DNA of 54,023 nt. Origin: Eubacteriales bacterium (GTDB taxonomy: Bacteria; Bacillota; Clostridia; Oscillospirales; Acutalibacteraceae). This document shows positions 20,301 to 29,113 of the stretch, piece by piece; position 1 is the first letter of the stretch; each line of letters opens with the position of its first letter. The stretch is from the NCBI GenBank assembly GCA_029219885.1, contig JAQXUH010000061.1, positions 1 through 54,023 on the forward strand, written 5' to 3'. The position numbers were made by a program, and so were the translations under genes. Below the pieces are notes generated by a model. The model made no database searches. It was not told the DNA's origin and saw nothing but the letters and a program-made list of their open reading frames with translations.

Positions 20301-20902
20301 CTGCTTTCAAGCTCGCCGAGAATGTCAAGCAGTCTTACGAGATTTTCCTGTGCCTGGTCAAGTCTTCTTGTGGCGTCTGTCCTTTTGTGACGGAAAAGAG
20401 AGATACCTGCCGCCTCTTCAAAAAGCTCTCGCCTGTCCTCGTTCTTTTGGGAAATTATGGAGTCGATTTTACCTTGACCAACCATTGAGTAGCCGTCGGA
20501 ACCGAGACCGGTATCCATAAACAGCTCGTGAATATCACGTCTTCTTACGTTTTCGCCGTCAATTTTATATTCGCTTTCCCCTGAACGATAGTAGCGTCTT
20601 GAAACAGTTACAATGTCGCCTTTATCCTTAAGAGTATGGTCGGAGTTATCGAGAGTAAGCTGTACCTGAGCAAAGCCGAGAGCCTTTCTCGCAGAAGTAC
20701 CGCCGAAAATAACATCCTCCATTTTAGAGCCTCTGAGGGACTTTGTGCTCGTTTCACCGAGAACCCAGCGTACTGCGTCGGAAATATTACTTTTACCTGA
20801 GCCGTTAGGCCCTACAACTGCCGTAATACCCTTGCCGAAATTCAGCTCAGTTCTGTCAGGAAAGGACTTAAAGCCCTGCATTTCAAGTGTTTTTAAAACC
20901 AT
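17330..20902 (-). CDS. smc: Chromosome segregation SMC ATPase
   Basis: A 1190-residue protein with classical SMC architecture. The N-terminal Walker A GPNGSGKS is at 31-38. A long coiled coil leads into a central hinge (around the GIHGPLSQII and VNPGGSMTGGS segments), followed by the returning coiled coil. The C-terminal head has signature LFSGGEKSLAA and Walker B IYDEVEAALDD. It forms the condensin core that organises and separates the chromosome. The ATG shares one base with the stop of the radical SAM gene (TAATG), and GAGGA lies just upstream. Confidence 0.98.
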   Translation of the reverse strand: MVLKTLEMQGFKSFPDRTELNFGKGITAVVGPNGSGKSNISDAVRWVLGETSTKSLRGSKMEDVIFGGTSARKALGFAQVQLTLDNSDHTLKDKGDIVTVSRRYYRSGESEYKIDGENVRRRDIHELFMDTGLGSDGYSMVGQGKIDSIISQKNEDRRELFEEAAGISLFRHKRTDATRRLDQAQENLVRLLDILGELESRVEPLRKQSEKAQKFIELSEEKKTLEIGVWVNKINRFTNDLREQEHKIDAANASYEICEKELNAIESEIEDIAQKTASINMEIEQIRTGSKAYEEEALRKDGEASVLETTLSHNNETIERLKNDIGDADNTGASIDTQIEEKKAFIADSESKIEDKKQELKAVTDEMSSLISSNEEFSKRSVELNQKITSLTLKLSDCRVKCSQAVSSIEEIKSRQSVVDDTVSQLDAEINQATLQHNQSRSNLDLLNDRINENNNSMSGYRLKLENKTKAAEKVKAELDKVLGELSQKQSRAKMLLDLEKNMEGFSGAVKAVMKQSQSKMLSGIHGPLSQIITVDNEYSVAVEVALGAAMQNIVTTNEADAKRAIYYLKNNHLGRATFLPISAIKPRTLDERDLDDNLGFVAVAADLVTCKKEYRDIVSNLLGRVVVVEDMDCAIGISKRYGNRFKLVTLDGQVVNPGGSMTGGSQSKGAGILSRGNQIDELNAQAAELEKTAEELKAKYKTAVEDANFAASELQGAEADLQQAKEELIRAQGEHKLVTEKLETLKSRKTALQNEKDTALERINEFEKIQAQSENEIKSIETEISQAENELKKITGDANAINEKREEYRQKSEEINLSLVTLAKDAESAKIAIEELELRKSTQSDRVKTIEDEIKAIEERNSALLLSIQEIKNTADGLRAQAKNSDEQVQQQISQRNDFEKRTAELRNNEKLKNQDREKLSGELVRLDERKLAMQKEYDELNDMLFEQYELTKHEAQALNIVIEDMSEAKKRLHEIKVAIKSLGSINVGAIEEYKEVSERYVFLKEQVDDVEKSKSELLKIIEDLTASMSEKFLEKFNKINEEFKVCFADFFGGGKGELILEEPDNCLESPIEIKIQPPGKSVQNINLFSGGEKSLAAMALLFAVLKVQPAPFCIYDEVEAALDDVNVERFAKYMRKMTDRTQFISITHRRGTMEEADVLYGVTMQEKGVSKLIELQTAELAAQMGLEE

Positions 20903-21873
20903 TATTTTATCCTCAATTCGTCAACATCAAGTGAGTTGTCGATAATAATTTTTATATTATATCCTCTTTCAATAAGAGCGTAGATATTGCTTTTTTTGTT
21001 ACCTTTAAGCTTTGATACAGATTTTGAATTAACAAAAACCTGATAGTCGTCAGGAGGCAAAGCAAGAATTTTGCCAAGCATAATTTTAGATTTAACAAGC
21101 TCGCCGAAGGAATCGTGAAAACCTCCTGCAAGCATATTTTTCTTGATGTCCTGGCTTGAGTGAAGTCCGAGCCTGATAATTCTTATTCCTGCGTTTTCAA
21201 ACATCGGAACAAGCTTTACACAAAGCTCTGCGGAATCTTCAGCGTTGAGCGGCGTATATTTCTCTGCAAGATAAAGCTCTGCAAGATATGTATCCTTAAG
21301 CACTACGGTTGGATAAATTCTTATCGTATCAGGAGAAAGAGAAATAAGCTTTTTTGCAGTTTCTATCGCTTTTTCTTCTGTGTCCTTATAAAGTCCCGTC
21401 ATCATCTGAAGTCCAAGCTCAAAGCCGTAAGACTTAATAAGCTTTGACGCTTTTACTACATCCTCGGCAGTATGACCTCTCCTGTTAGCCTCAAGGACTT
21501 CATCGTCCATACTCTGTGCCCCAAGCTCAATGCTTGTGACTTTATACTCCTTAAGGATAGAAAGTATTTCATCATCGATGCAGTCAGGTCTTGTGGAAAT
21601 TCTTATTCCGCTGACCTGTTTTGTGTCAATATACTTACTTGCGGCAGAGAGAAGTTCAATCATATAATCTCTCTCAATTGCAGTAAAGGAGCCGCCAAAA
21701 AAGGCTATTTCATATTCAAAATCTTTTCTTTTAAGTGCAGTTAAAACTGCCTTGTCCACATCGGCTGCGGTAGGCTTTTTCGTTTCGCCTGTAATGGTCT
21801 TTTGATTGCAAAAGGAACATTGACAGGGACAGCCCTGATGAGGTACAAAAATGCTGATATTACTTTTTTTCAT
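20902..21873 (-). CDS. Elp3-like radical SAM protein (no acetyltransferase domain)
   Basis: A 323-residue protein with the radical SAM cluster motif Cys15-x3-Cys19-x2-Cys22 (CPCQCSFC) and the elongator-type segments FFGGSFTAI, ISTRPDCID and SIELGAQSMDDEVL. It matches the radical SAM half of Elp3 but lacks the C-terminal GNAT domain. A protein of this kind commonly sits between rnc and smc in Clostridia; its substrate is unknown, with tRNA modification a guess from the Elp3 relationship. Its ATG overlaps the rnc stop by one base and its stop overlaps the smc start by one base. Confidence 0.85.
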   Translation of the reverse strand: MKKSNISIFVPHQGCPCQCSFCNQKTITGETKKPTAADVDKAVLTALKRKDFEYEIAFFGGSFTAIERDYMIELLSAASKYIDTKQVSGIRISTRPDCIDDEILSILKEYKVTSIELGAQSMDDEVLEANRRGHTAEDVVKASKLIKSYGFELGLQMMTGLYKDTEEKAIETAKKLISLSPDTIRIYPTVVLKDTYLAELYLAEKYTPLNAEDSAELCVKLVPMFENAGIRIIRLGLHSSQDIKKNMLAGGFHDSFGELVKSKIMLGKILALPPDDYQVFVNSKSVSKLKGNKKSNIYALIERGYNIKIIIDNSLDVDELRIK

Positions 21874-22556
21874 TACTCAATTCCCATTAATCTGAGGGCT
21901 TCTTTTGCGGCAGCCTGCTCGGCACTTTTCTTTGACCTGCCCTCGCCTTTGCCGATAACATTGTGGTTAAGTCTGACCTCTGCCTCAAAAAGCTTGTTGT
22001 GGTCAGGCCCTTTTGTGCCTGTTATGACATAGTAAACATTTTCTCCGGGATTTTCCTGAATAATCTCCTGAAGCTTTGTTTTGTAGTCTTTGAAGTTAAT
22101 ATGGTGAGTTTCCACAGCAGGAGCAAGAAAGCTCAGCACAAATTCCCTTGCCGATTCAAGTCCGCCATCAAGATAAATTGCGGCAGTCAACGCCTCAAAA
22201 GCATTTTCAAGAATAGAATCTCTGTCGGCACCGCCTGTATTGATTTCGCCTTTTCCAAGAAAGAGAAAATCACCGAGATGAATTTTCCTTGCAAATTCGG
22301 AAAGAGATGTGGTGCAGACAAGGGAGCTTCTCAGCCTTGAAAGGTCGCCCTCGTTCATATCAGGAAATTTTTCAAAAAGAAATTTTGCTGAAACAATTGA
22401 CACTACTGCGTCGCCGAGAAATTCAAGCCTTTCGTTAGACTTTGCGTTTACTGCTCTGTCGTGCTGTTCGTTTGCAAAGGAGGAATGAGTTAAAGCCTCC
22501 ATAAGATACGCACGATTTTTAAATTTGTAGTTTATATTTTTTTCAAGTTTGTCCAT
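21873..22556 (-). CDS. rnc: Ribonuclease III
   Basis: The 227-residue protein has the RNase III signature ERLEFLGDA at 42-50 and a C-terminal double-stranded RNA-binding domain (KTKLQEIIQE ... AEQAAAKEALRLM). It processes rRNA precursors and structured mRNAs. It lies 5 bp after plsX. In most Firmicutes fabD, fabG and acpP, or at least acpP, lie between plsX and rnc, but here none does. Confidence 0.97.
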   Translation of the reverse strand: MDKLEKNINYKFKNRAYLMEALTHSSFANEQHDRAVNAKSNERLEFLGDAVVSIVSAKFLFEKFPDMNEGDLSRLRSSLVCTTSLSEFARKIHLGDFLFLGKGEINTGGADRDSILENAFEALTAAIYLDGGLESAREFVLSFLAPAVETHHINFKDYKTKLQEIIQENPGENVYYVITGTKGPDHNKLFEAEVRLNHNVIGKGEGRSKKSAEQAAAKEALRLMGIE

Positions 22557-22561
22557 TGGGA

Positions 22562-23560
22562 TTATGCTTCCTTTGGCTTATCAATATTTTTCTCAATGCA
22601 GGCAATCAAATCGTTTTCAAGAAACCAAACGGCCTGCTTGATAGCATTTTTAAATGTCCTTGCATCGGCGGAGCCGTGAGCCTTGATAACAGGCTTTTTA
22701 ACGCCTAACATTACTGCTCCGCCGTAGTCTTTATAATCAAACTGCTTTTTCATATCGTCAATACCGCTTTTTACGCCGAGATATGCAAGCTTTGTAAGTG
22801 TATTTTTCATAAAGGCGTCCTTGATGGAACTCATCAAAACCTTTGCAACGCCCTCGTACATTTTAAGAATCAGATTTCCCGTAAAGCCGTCGGCAACAAT
22901 TACATCAGCATCGCCGAAAGGAATCTGCCTGCCCTCGATATTACCGATGAAATTATAGGGAGCATTTTTCATAAGCTCGTAGGCCTCTTTAACAATAGGA
23001 GTGCCCTTTGTTTCCTCTGTGCCGTTATTTGCAAGTGCAACAGTCGGGTTTTCGTATTTAAGAATATTTTTCATATAAAGACTGCCCATAAGACCGAACT
23101 GATAAAGATGCTCAGGACGGCACTCTGCATTTGCACCGCAGTCCATAAGGAGAATAGGCTTTTTGGCACTTGGCATAACTGACGCAATGGCAGGTCTTTT
23201 AACGCCCTTAATACGCTTGGTGATAAAGGTTGCACCTACAGTTACCGCACCTGTATTTCCTGCACTGACAAAAGCGTCGCCCTTGCCCTCGCTGAGAAGC
23301 TTAAAGCCCACAGCCATTGAGGAATCGGACTTTTCCTTAAGTACGCATTTTGCGTCGTCACACATAGAAATAACGCCCTTTGCGTCAACAATCTCTGTAT
23401 TCTTAACAGTAATATTGTTTTCGCTGATACAGCTTTCTATCTTCTTTTCATCGCCTACAAGAACAGCGTCAATGCCGTATTCGTCAACGGCAAGCATTGT
23501 ACCCTTAATTATTTCGAGAGGAGCATTATCTCCTCCGAAGGCGTCAATTATAATCTTCAT
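22562..23560 (-). CDS. plsX: Phosphate acyltransferase PlsX
   Basis: A 332-residue protein with the PlsX features IDAFGGDNAP at the N terminus, SAGNTGAV, DCGANAECRPEHL and ADGFTGNLILK. PlsX converts acyl-ACP to acyl-phosphate, the donor for PlsY in phosphatidic acid synthesis, at the inner membrane face. The ATG overlaps the trmFO stop by 4 bp (ATGA) with a GGAG Shine-Dalgarno. Confidence 0.97.
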   Translation of the reverse strand: MKIIIDAFGGDNAPLEIIKGTMLAVDEYGIDAVLVGDEKKIESCISENNITVKNTEIVDAKGVISMCDDAKCVLKEKSDSSMAVGFKLLSEGKGDAFVSAGNTGAVTVGATFITKRIKGVKRPAIASVMPSAKKPILLMDCGANAECRPEHLYQFGLMGSLYMKNILKYENPTVALANNGTEETKGTPIVKEAYELMKNAPYNFIGNIEGRQIPFGDADVIVADGFTGNLILKMYEGVAKVLMSSIKDAFMKNTLTKLAYLGVKSGIDDMKKQFDYKDYGGAVMLGVKKPVIKAHGSADARTFKNAIKQAVWFLENDLIACIEKNIDKPKEA

Positions 23561-24858
23561 TTCAAATTCTCCATTGATTTCTCAAGAGAGGTTAAAGCTC
23601 TGTTTGAAAGTGCCATATAACGCTCTCTTTTGTCGCGTATTTTCGGCTCAATAGGTGGAAGAACTCCGAAATTCGCACCCATAGGCTGAAAATTCTTTAC
23701 GCTTTCATCACTTATATATTCGCTTAAAGCACCCATCATTGTGTCATTATTGAGAACAAATGACGGCTTACCCTCTGCGTATCTTACTGCGTTAATTCCT
23801 GCAATGATACCGCTTGAGGCTGACTCCATATATCCCTCAACGCCGGTAATCTGTCCTGCAAAGAAAATGTTGTGATTAGCTCTAAGGCTGAAATTTTTAT
23901 TTAAAAGCCTCGGTGAGTCGATAAAGGAATTTCTGTGCATTACACCGTACCTGACAAACTCTGCATTTTCAAGTCCCGGAATCATAGAAAATACTCTTTT
24001 CTGCTCGCCGAACCTCAAATTTGTCTGAAAGCCCACAAGATTGAACATTGTGCCCTTGTCATTCTCACGCCTGAGCTGAACACACGCCCAAGGTCTGTGT
24101 CCTGTTCTCGGGTCCACAAGACCAACAGGTTTCATAGGTCCGAAGCGTGGAGCATCAAGTCCTCTCTTGGCAAGTTTTTCAATAGGCATACAGCCCTCGT
24201 AAACATCAAAATCGTGAACAACCGCACCCTGAGCGTTTACAAGCTCGCTGATGAAATTCTCATATTCTTCCTTGTTAAATGGACAATTGATATAATCGTC
24301 CTCACCGCCTCGGTCATATCTTGAGGCACCGAAAGCCTTTGACATATCAACGCTGTCGGCGGTTACGATTGGAGCAGCTGCGTCATAAAAGGAAAGATAG
24401 TCGCCTGTAAGATTGCTGATGCTTTCTGCCAAAGTGCCGTCGGTTAAAGGACCTGTGGCAACGATTGTGATTGTATCATCATCTGTATCAATAGTTTCAA
24501 CAACCTGATTGATTATTTCAATATTCTTGTGAGATTTAATTTTTTCTGTAATTTTCGAGGAGAAAATATCTCTGTCAACAGCAAGTGCACCGCCTGCAGG
24601 AACAGCACATTCCCTTGCAACAGGCACAGTTACAGAGCCGAGACGAGCCATTTCCTCTTTAAGCAGACCTGCTGCACTGTCAAGCCTTGAGGCTTTGAGA
24701 GAATTTGAGCAGACAAGCTCCGCAAACAAATCTGTCTTATGGGCAGGAGACCTTTTGATAGGTTTCATCTCATAAAGCTGAACCTTGTATCCCCTTTCGG
24801 CAATCTGCCACGCCGCCTCAACGCCGGCAAGCCCTGCTCCTAAAACTTTAAACTTCAT
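23557..24858 (-). CDS. trmFO: tRNA (uracil-54-C5)-methyltransferase, folate/FAD-dependent (TrmFO)
   Basis: A 433-residue flavoprotein with the FAD-binding motif VLGAGLAGVEAAW at the N terminus and family segments ELVCSNSLKA, GCMPIE and FAGQITGVEGYMES. It makes ribothymidine at tRNA position 54 using methylenetetrahydrofolate, the route typical of Gram-positive bacteria. It lies 6 bp after topA, the usual topA-trmFO pair. Confidence 0.97.
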   Translation of the reverse strand: MKFKVLGAGLAGVEAAWQIAERGYKVQLYEMKPIKRSPAHKTDLFAELVCSNSLKASRLDSAAGLLKEEMARLGSVTVPVARECAVPAGGALAVDRDIFSSKITEKIKSHKNIEIINQVVETIDTDDDTITIVATGPLTDGTLAESISNLTGDYLSFYDAAAPIVTADSVDMSKAFGASRYDRGGEDDYINCPFNKEEYENFISELVNAQGAVVHDFDVYEGCMPIEKLAKRGLDAPRFGPMKPVGLVDPRTGHRPWACVQLRRENDKGTMFNLVGFQTNLRFGEQKRVFSMIPGLENAEFVRYGVMHRNSFIDSPRLLNKNFSLRANHNIFFAGQITGVEGYMESASSGIIAGINAVRYAEGKPSFVLNNDTMMGALSEYISDESVKNFQPMGANFGVLPPIEPKIRDKRERYMALSNRALTSLEKSMENLK

Positions 24859-24864
24859 AAAGAA

Positions 24865-26967
24865 TTACTCTTCCTCTGTTTTCTTTTTTCTCGGTACAGG
24901 CTTTGTAAAACCGCAGCCCTCTGTATCAGGACAATAGAGTACGTTGCCTTTACGCTTAAACAGTGATTTACCGCACTTAGGGCAAACCTCATCTGACGGA
25001 ACGTCCCAGGTCATAAAGTTGCAGTTAGGGTAATTTGAGCAGCCGTAGAATGATGCACCCTTCTTTGTCTTCTTTTCTATTACGTCGCCGCCGCATTCAG
25101 GACATTTAGCCTTTGTCTTGAACACAAGAGGCTTTGTATTTTTACATTCGGGATATCCGGGACAAGCAAGGAATTTGCCGTATCTGCCAACCTTGATAAC
25201 CATATTGCGTCCGCATTTTTCGCAGACAACATCTGTTTCCTCTTCCTTAAGCTTAATCTTAACGCCTTGCATTTCTTCCTTAGCTTTTTCGAGAGGCTTT
25301 TCAAAATCGTCATAGTAAAGACGAATCATATCCTTGTAATTCTTGTCACCGCTGTCAATCTTATCAAGGTCTGTTTCCATTTCAGATGTATAATTCACAT
25401 CAACGATATTAGGAATTTTATCCTTAAGAAGATTTGTTACAGCCTCGCCAAGCTCAGTAGGAACAAACTGCTTGCCCTCACGCTTAACATATTCACGATT
25501 GAGAATAGTTGAAGTGATAGTAACGTAAGTTGACGGTCTGCCTACGCCGTTTTCCTCAAGTGCTTTTGTGAGAGAAGCCTCGGTGTATCTTGCAGGTGGC
25601 TGAGTAAAATGCTGATTGCCTAAAATACTCTTAAGCTTAAGCACGTCGCCTTTGCTCATTTTAGGAAGAGGAGCAGAGGAATCATCCTTTGCATCGTCGT
25701 CCTTTTCCTCATAAAGAGCAGTAAAGCCGTCAAACTTAACTGTATAGCCTGTTGCAACAAATGTATAGTCACCTGCTGCAATTTCAATTTTCATAGTTTC
25801 CTGAACGCAGGATGCCATAAGTGATGCAATAAAGCGTTCCCATACAAGCTTGTAAATTTTGTACTGGTCAGTAGTCAAATAATTTTTAACCGACTCAGGA
25901 GTAACATTCGGCATTGTAGGTCTGATAGCCTCGTGACCGTCCTGAATATTGCTCTTTGACTTGAAGTATCTCGGCTTTTCCGGAAGATACTTTTCGCCGT
26001 AGGTGTCGGTGATATATTTATTTCCTGCTGCTCTCGCCTCTTCGGAAATACGGAGTGAGTCAGTTCTCATATAAGTGATAAGACCCACAGTACCAAGCTC
26101 GCCTGCGTCAACGCCTTCATAAAGCTCCTGAGCGGCTTTCATTGTTCTTTTTGCCTGGAAAGAAAGACGTCTTGACGCTTCCTGCTGGAGTGTTGAGGTG
26201 ATAAACGGAGGAGTAGGATTTTTCTTCCTCTGTCCTTTTTTAACAGAGTCAACTATATATGATACACCCTCAAGGTCGGCAAGGATAGAATCGCTTTGCT
26301 CCTTGTTGGTAATCTTTATCTTCTTTCCGCTTTTGCTGTAAAGCACGGCAGGAAAAGATTTTCTTTCGGGAGGATTTGTAAACTTAGCGTCAATTGACCA
26401 GTATTCCTCAGGCTTAAAGGCTCTGATTTCCTCTTCTCTGTCAACAATAAGTCTTAAAGCTACTGACTGAACTCTGCCTGCTGAAAGACCTCTCCTGATT
26501 TTTTGAGAAATAAACGGTGAAAGCTTATAGCCGATAAGTCTGTCGAGAATACGTCTTGCCTGCTGTGCATTGACTAAATCAATATCAATAGCTCTCGGAT
26601 GAGCCATACCGGTCTGCACGCCGTTTTTGGTAATCTCGTTAAATGTTACTCTGTTCTCGTCATTCATATCAAGACCGAGAAGTGTTGCAAGATGCCAGGA
26701 AATAGCTTCTCCCTCACGGTCAGGGTCAGTTGCGAGATAAACATAATCGGCAGCGTCGGCTTTCTTTTTTAAATCTTTTACAAAATTTTCCTTGCCCTTG
26801 ATAATTGCATACTTAGGCTCGAAATCATTTGCAACATCAACGCTGAGTCTTGCGGCAGGAAGGTCTCTTACATGTCCCATTGAGGCAACAACATCATAGC
26901 CTCTGCCTAAATAACCCTTTATATTTTTTGCCTTGGCAGGCGACTCAACAATAACTAATTTTGACAT
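24865..26967 (-). CDS. topA: DNA topoisomerase I (type IA)
   Basis: A 700-residue enzyme. The Toprim domain shows Glu8 in LVIVESPAKA and Asp81/Asp83 in DPDREGEA, and the catalytic Tyr299 is in GLITYMRTDS. The C terminus carries three four-cysteine zinc ribbons (CEKCG...C...C, CPECGG...C...C, CPKCG...C...C) that bind single-stranded DNA. It relaxes negative supercoils. It lies between dprA (12 bp) and trmFO (6 bp) with an AAAGGA Shine-Dalgarno. Confidence 0.98.
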   Translation of the reverse strand: MSKLVIVESPAKAKNIKGYLGRGYDVVASMGHVRDLPAARLSVDVANDFEPKYAIIKGKENFVKDLKKKADAADYVYLATDPDREGEAISWHLATLLGLDMNDENRVTFNEITKNGVQTGMAHPRAIDIDLVNAQQARRILDRLIGYKLSPFISQKIRRGLSAGRVQSVALRLIVDREEEIRAFKPEEYWSIDAKFTNPPERKSFPAVLYSKSGKKIKITNKEQSDSILADLEGVSYIVDSVKKGQRKKNPTPPFITSTLQQEASRRLSFQAKRTMKAAQELYEGVDAGELGTVGLITYMRTDSLRISEEARAAGNKYITDTYGEKYLPEKPRYFKSKSNIQDGHEAIRPTMPNVTPESVKNYLTTDQYKIYKLVWERFIASLMASCVQETMKIEIAAGDYTFVATGYTVKFDGFTALYEEKDDDAKDDSSAPLPKMSKGDVLKLKSILGNQHFTQPPARYTEASLTKALEENGVGRPSTYVTITSTILNREYVKREGKQFVPTELGEAVTNLLKDKIPNIVDVNYTSEMETDLDKIDSGDKNYKDMIRLYYDDFEKPLEKAKEEMQGVKIKLKEEETDVVCEKCGRNMVIKVGRYGKFLACPGYPECKNTKPLVFKTKAKCPECGGDVIEKKTKKGASFYGCSNYPNCNFMTWDVPSDEVCPKCGKSLFKRKGNVLYCPDTEGCGFTKPVPRKKKTEEE

Positions 26968-26979
26968 ACTTTTTTCCTT

Positions 26980-28185
26980 TCAGGCTTTTTTGTACCTCTT
27001 ACCTGAGGCACTTTCTATTATTCCGAGCATTTCAAGCTGTATTACGGCAGCCGTAACCTTTTGGCTTGAAAGTCCTGATTTTTCAATAATTGTATCGATA
27101 TGAGTAAAATTTTCCTCAATAGCGTCATAAACGGCTTTCAAATCGCCGTCAAGGGACACTGCCTTTTTTTCATTTTCAAGGCGAGTTTTTCTGCCTTTTT
27201 CCAAATTGTCAAAGGAATATTTATCCTCACTCTTTTCCACATTGGCACTGCTGTCCTGCTCATCATTTATAAGCTCGTCAATGCTTCTTATCTTTGAAAT
27301 ATCCGCTGTGGGATAATCGGACAGATAACCCTCTATCAAATGTTCAGGCTTTGTGGCAACCTTGGCACCATCATCAATAAGCCTGTTAGTGCCGGAGAAA
27401 TCTGTGGATAAAACAGACACGGGAACGGCATAAACATCTCTGTTCTGCTCAATTGCATACTTGGCGGTAATAAGACTTCCGCTTTTCTCTCCTGCCTCAA
27501 CCACAAGAACGCCTAATGACAGACCGCTGATAATTCTGTTTCGTATAGGGAAAGTTCTTTTACCGGCAGGAGTGAACGGCTCGAATTCTGTAACCAAAGC
27601 ACCATTGTGCCTTATAGCATCACGGAGAGAGCTGTTACTGCTTAAATATTTTGTACCTAAACCGCAGCCTAAAACGGCAACAGTTTTACCGCCTGCCGCC
27701 AAAGCTCCTCTGTGAGCGTAGGTATCAACGCCGAGAGCACCGCCGCTGACAACAAGAGCACCTGCCTCAGCAATACCTCTGCTCATTATATGTGTAACCT
27801 TAACTGCATATTCGCTGGCTTTTCTTGTACCTACAACGCCTATGGTGATTAAAGAGTCCACATCGGGAAGCTCACCGTCAACATAAAGGACAGCAGGAGG
27901 ATTGATTATTTCTTTAAGTCTTTTAGGATATCGTTCATCCTCATAATCAATAATCTGCCAGCCGTTTTCCTCGCAGGTATAAATTATTTCATCGGCAACA
28001 GTAATAGGCGTTTCCTCAAGATGCTTAATTTTAACTGCCGTAAGTGACGGGCTCATTCTCCACTCGATAAGGTTAGCGTCATAAAGCTCCTTAGCCGAAC
28101 CGAACTCGTCAATAACAGGCTTGATATTTGCACCGGCACCTAACGCTCTTTGAAGCCACAGCCAATAGCGTACATTTTCACTCAT
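26980..28185 (-). CDS. dprA: DNA processing protein DprA
   Basis: Start at the ATG at 28185, which overlaps the upstream methyltransferase stop as ATGA and has GGGAG upstream; the GTG at 28200 is less likely. This gives 401 residues. The Rossmann-like core shows VSGGALGVDTYAHRGAL, VLGCGLGTKY and GVLVVEAGEKSGSLITA. The last ~65 residues form a winged helix (SGLSSQKVTAAVIQLEMLG). DprA loads RecA on incoming single-stranded DNA during transformation; the gene is kept in most bacteria whether or not they are competent. Confidence 0.96.
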   Translation of the reverse strand: MSENVRYWLWLQRALGAGANIKPVIDEFGSAKELYDANLIEWRMSPSLTAVKIKHLEETPITVADEIIYTCEENGWQIIDYEDERYPKRLKEIINPPAVLYVDGELPDVDSLITIGVVGTRKASEYAVKVTHIMSRGIAEAGALVVSGGALGVDTYAHRGALAAGGKTVAVLGCGLGTKYLSSNSSLRDAIRHNGALVTEFEPFTPAGKRTFPIRNRIISGLSLGVLVVEAGEKSGSLITAKYAIEQNRDVYAVPVSVLSTDFSGTNRLIDDGAKVATKPEHLIEGYLSDYPTADISKIRSIDELINDEQDSSANVEKSEDKYSFDNLEKGRKTRLENEKKAVSLDGDLKAVYDAIEENFTHIDTIIEKSGLSSQKVTAAVIQLEMLGIIESASGKRYKKA

Positions 28186-28958
28186 CGAAGCATCTCCCAC
28201 ATTGTTATCGCACCGGCAACAGAAGCGTTAAGACTTTCTGCTCTGCCGAGCATCGGAATAGTAATCAGCTCACTGCAACTTTTTTTAACCTCATCACTTA
28301 TTCCGTTTGCCTCATTTCCTATAACGCAGATACATCCGCCGTTAAAATCAATCTCGGTAATTTTCTTAAGACTGCTGTCAGGTGAAGTGCCGTAAACTTT
28401 CATTCCCTTATCTCTCATACAAGAAAGATAATCAGGCAGGTTTTCACAGCTTTGGATATTCATTCTGAGCACCGAGCCCATTGAAGAGCGGAGCACCTTT
28501 GGGTTAAAGACATCACAGCCCTGAGAGTAGATTATTCCGTCAATACCAAGAGCCTCGGCAGTCCTGATGACAGTACCGAAGTTTCCCGGGTCCTGAAGAT
28601 TATCAAGGGCTATATACTTTCCGCCATTATTTATATCAAGACTTTGGTCTTTCATCTTACAGACAGCGAAAACGCCCTGAGTATTTTCCGTATCGGAAAG
28701 CTTACGGGCAATTTCCTCGGAAATTATATACGACCTTTCGCTTTTTTCAATCATTTGATTTGCAAGGTCATTATATTTTTCCATAGCGTTTTCCGTAATA
28801 AGAAACCATTTTACCTCATAAAAAGAATGAAGGACATCAAAAACGAGCCTTGCTCCCTCAAGCACGAAAAGCTGTTGTTCCCTACGTTGTCTTGAAGAAG
28901 TAAAGAGTTTTTTAACGTCCTTAACAATATCATTATTTTTACCTGTGATTTTTTCCAT
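28182..28958 (-). CDS. SpoU/TrmH-family RNA 2'-O-methyltransferase
   Basis: The ATG at 28958 has GGAG 6 nt upstream and gives 258 residues; a TTG at 28970 is unlikely because it lies within that Shine-Dalgarno. An N-terminal substrate-binding domain is followed by the SPOUT fold with the three TrmH motifs: DNLQDPGNFGTVIRTAEA, CVIGNEANGIS and LNASVAGAITMWE. Such enzymes methylate ribose 2'-OH in rRNA or tRNA with S-adenosylmethionine. Which nucleotide is modified cannot be told. It is the first gene of the 18-gene minus-strand run. Confidence 0.92.
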   Translation of the reverse strand: MEKITGKNNDIVKDVKKLFTSSRQRREQQLFVLEGARLVFDVLHSFYEVKWFLITENAMEKYNDLANQMIEKSERSYIISEEIARKLSDTENTQGVFAVCKMKDQSLDINNGGKYIALDNLQDPGNFGTVIRTAEALGIDGIIYSQGCDVFNPKVLRSSMGSVLRMNIQSCENLPDYLSCMRDKGMKVYGTSPDSSLKKITEIDFNGGCICVIGNEANGISDEVKKSCSELITIPMLGRAESLNASVAGAITMWEMLR

Positions 28959-29033
28959 ACACAACTCCAAGAAAGCGTGCCAATAATTTACATTCGTTTA
29001 AAGAAATCACTGACTTATTAATAATTTTATATT

Positions 29034-29062
29034 ATATTACATTATATAAGAAAAAATTTCAA
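29034..29062 (-). promoter_or_regulatory. Possible promoter of the 18-gene run
   Basis: On the minus strand TTGAAA (29057-29062) and TAATAT (29034-29039) are 17 bp apart, in a very AT-rich stretch that contains further TATAAT-like hexamers. It lies just after the hairpin closing the fn3 gene. Several overlapping -10 candidates make the exact promoter uncertain. Confidence 0.35.
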
Positions 29063-29071
29063 TACTTAAAA

Positions 29072-29106
29072 TAAAAAAATCGCAGAGAAATTTTCATTTC
29101 CCTGCG
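29072..29106 (-). terminator. Intrinsic terminator of the first fn3 gene
   Basis: A 10-bp stem (CGCAGGGAAA with one mismatch against TTTCTCTGCG on the minus strand) with a short loop is followed on the minus strand by a run of seven T, 8 bp after the stop codon. Confidence 0.8.
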
Positions 29107-29113
29107 AGGTGTA

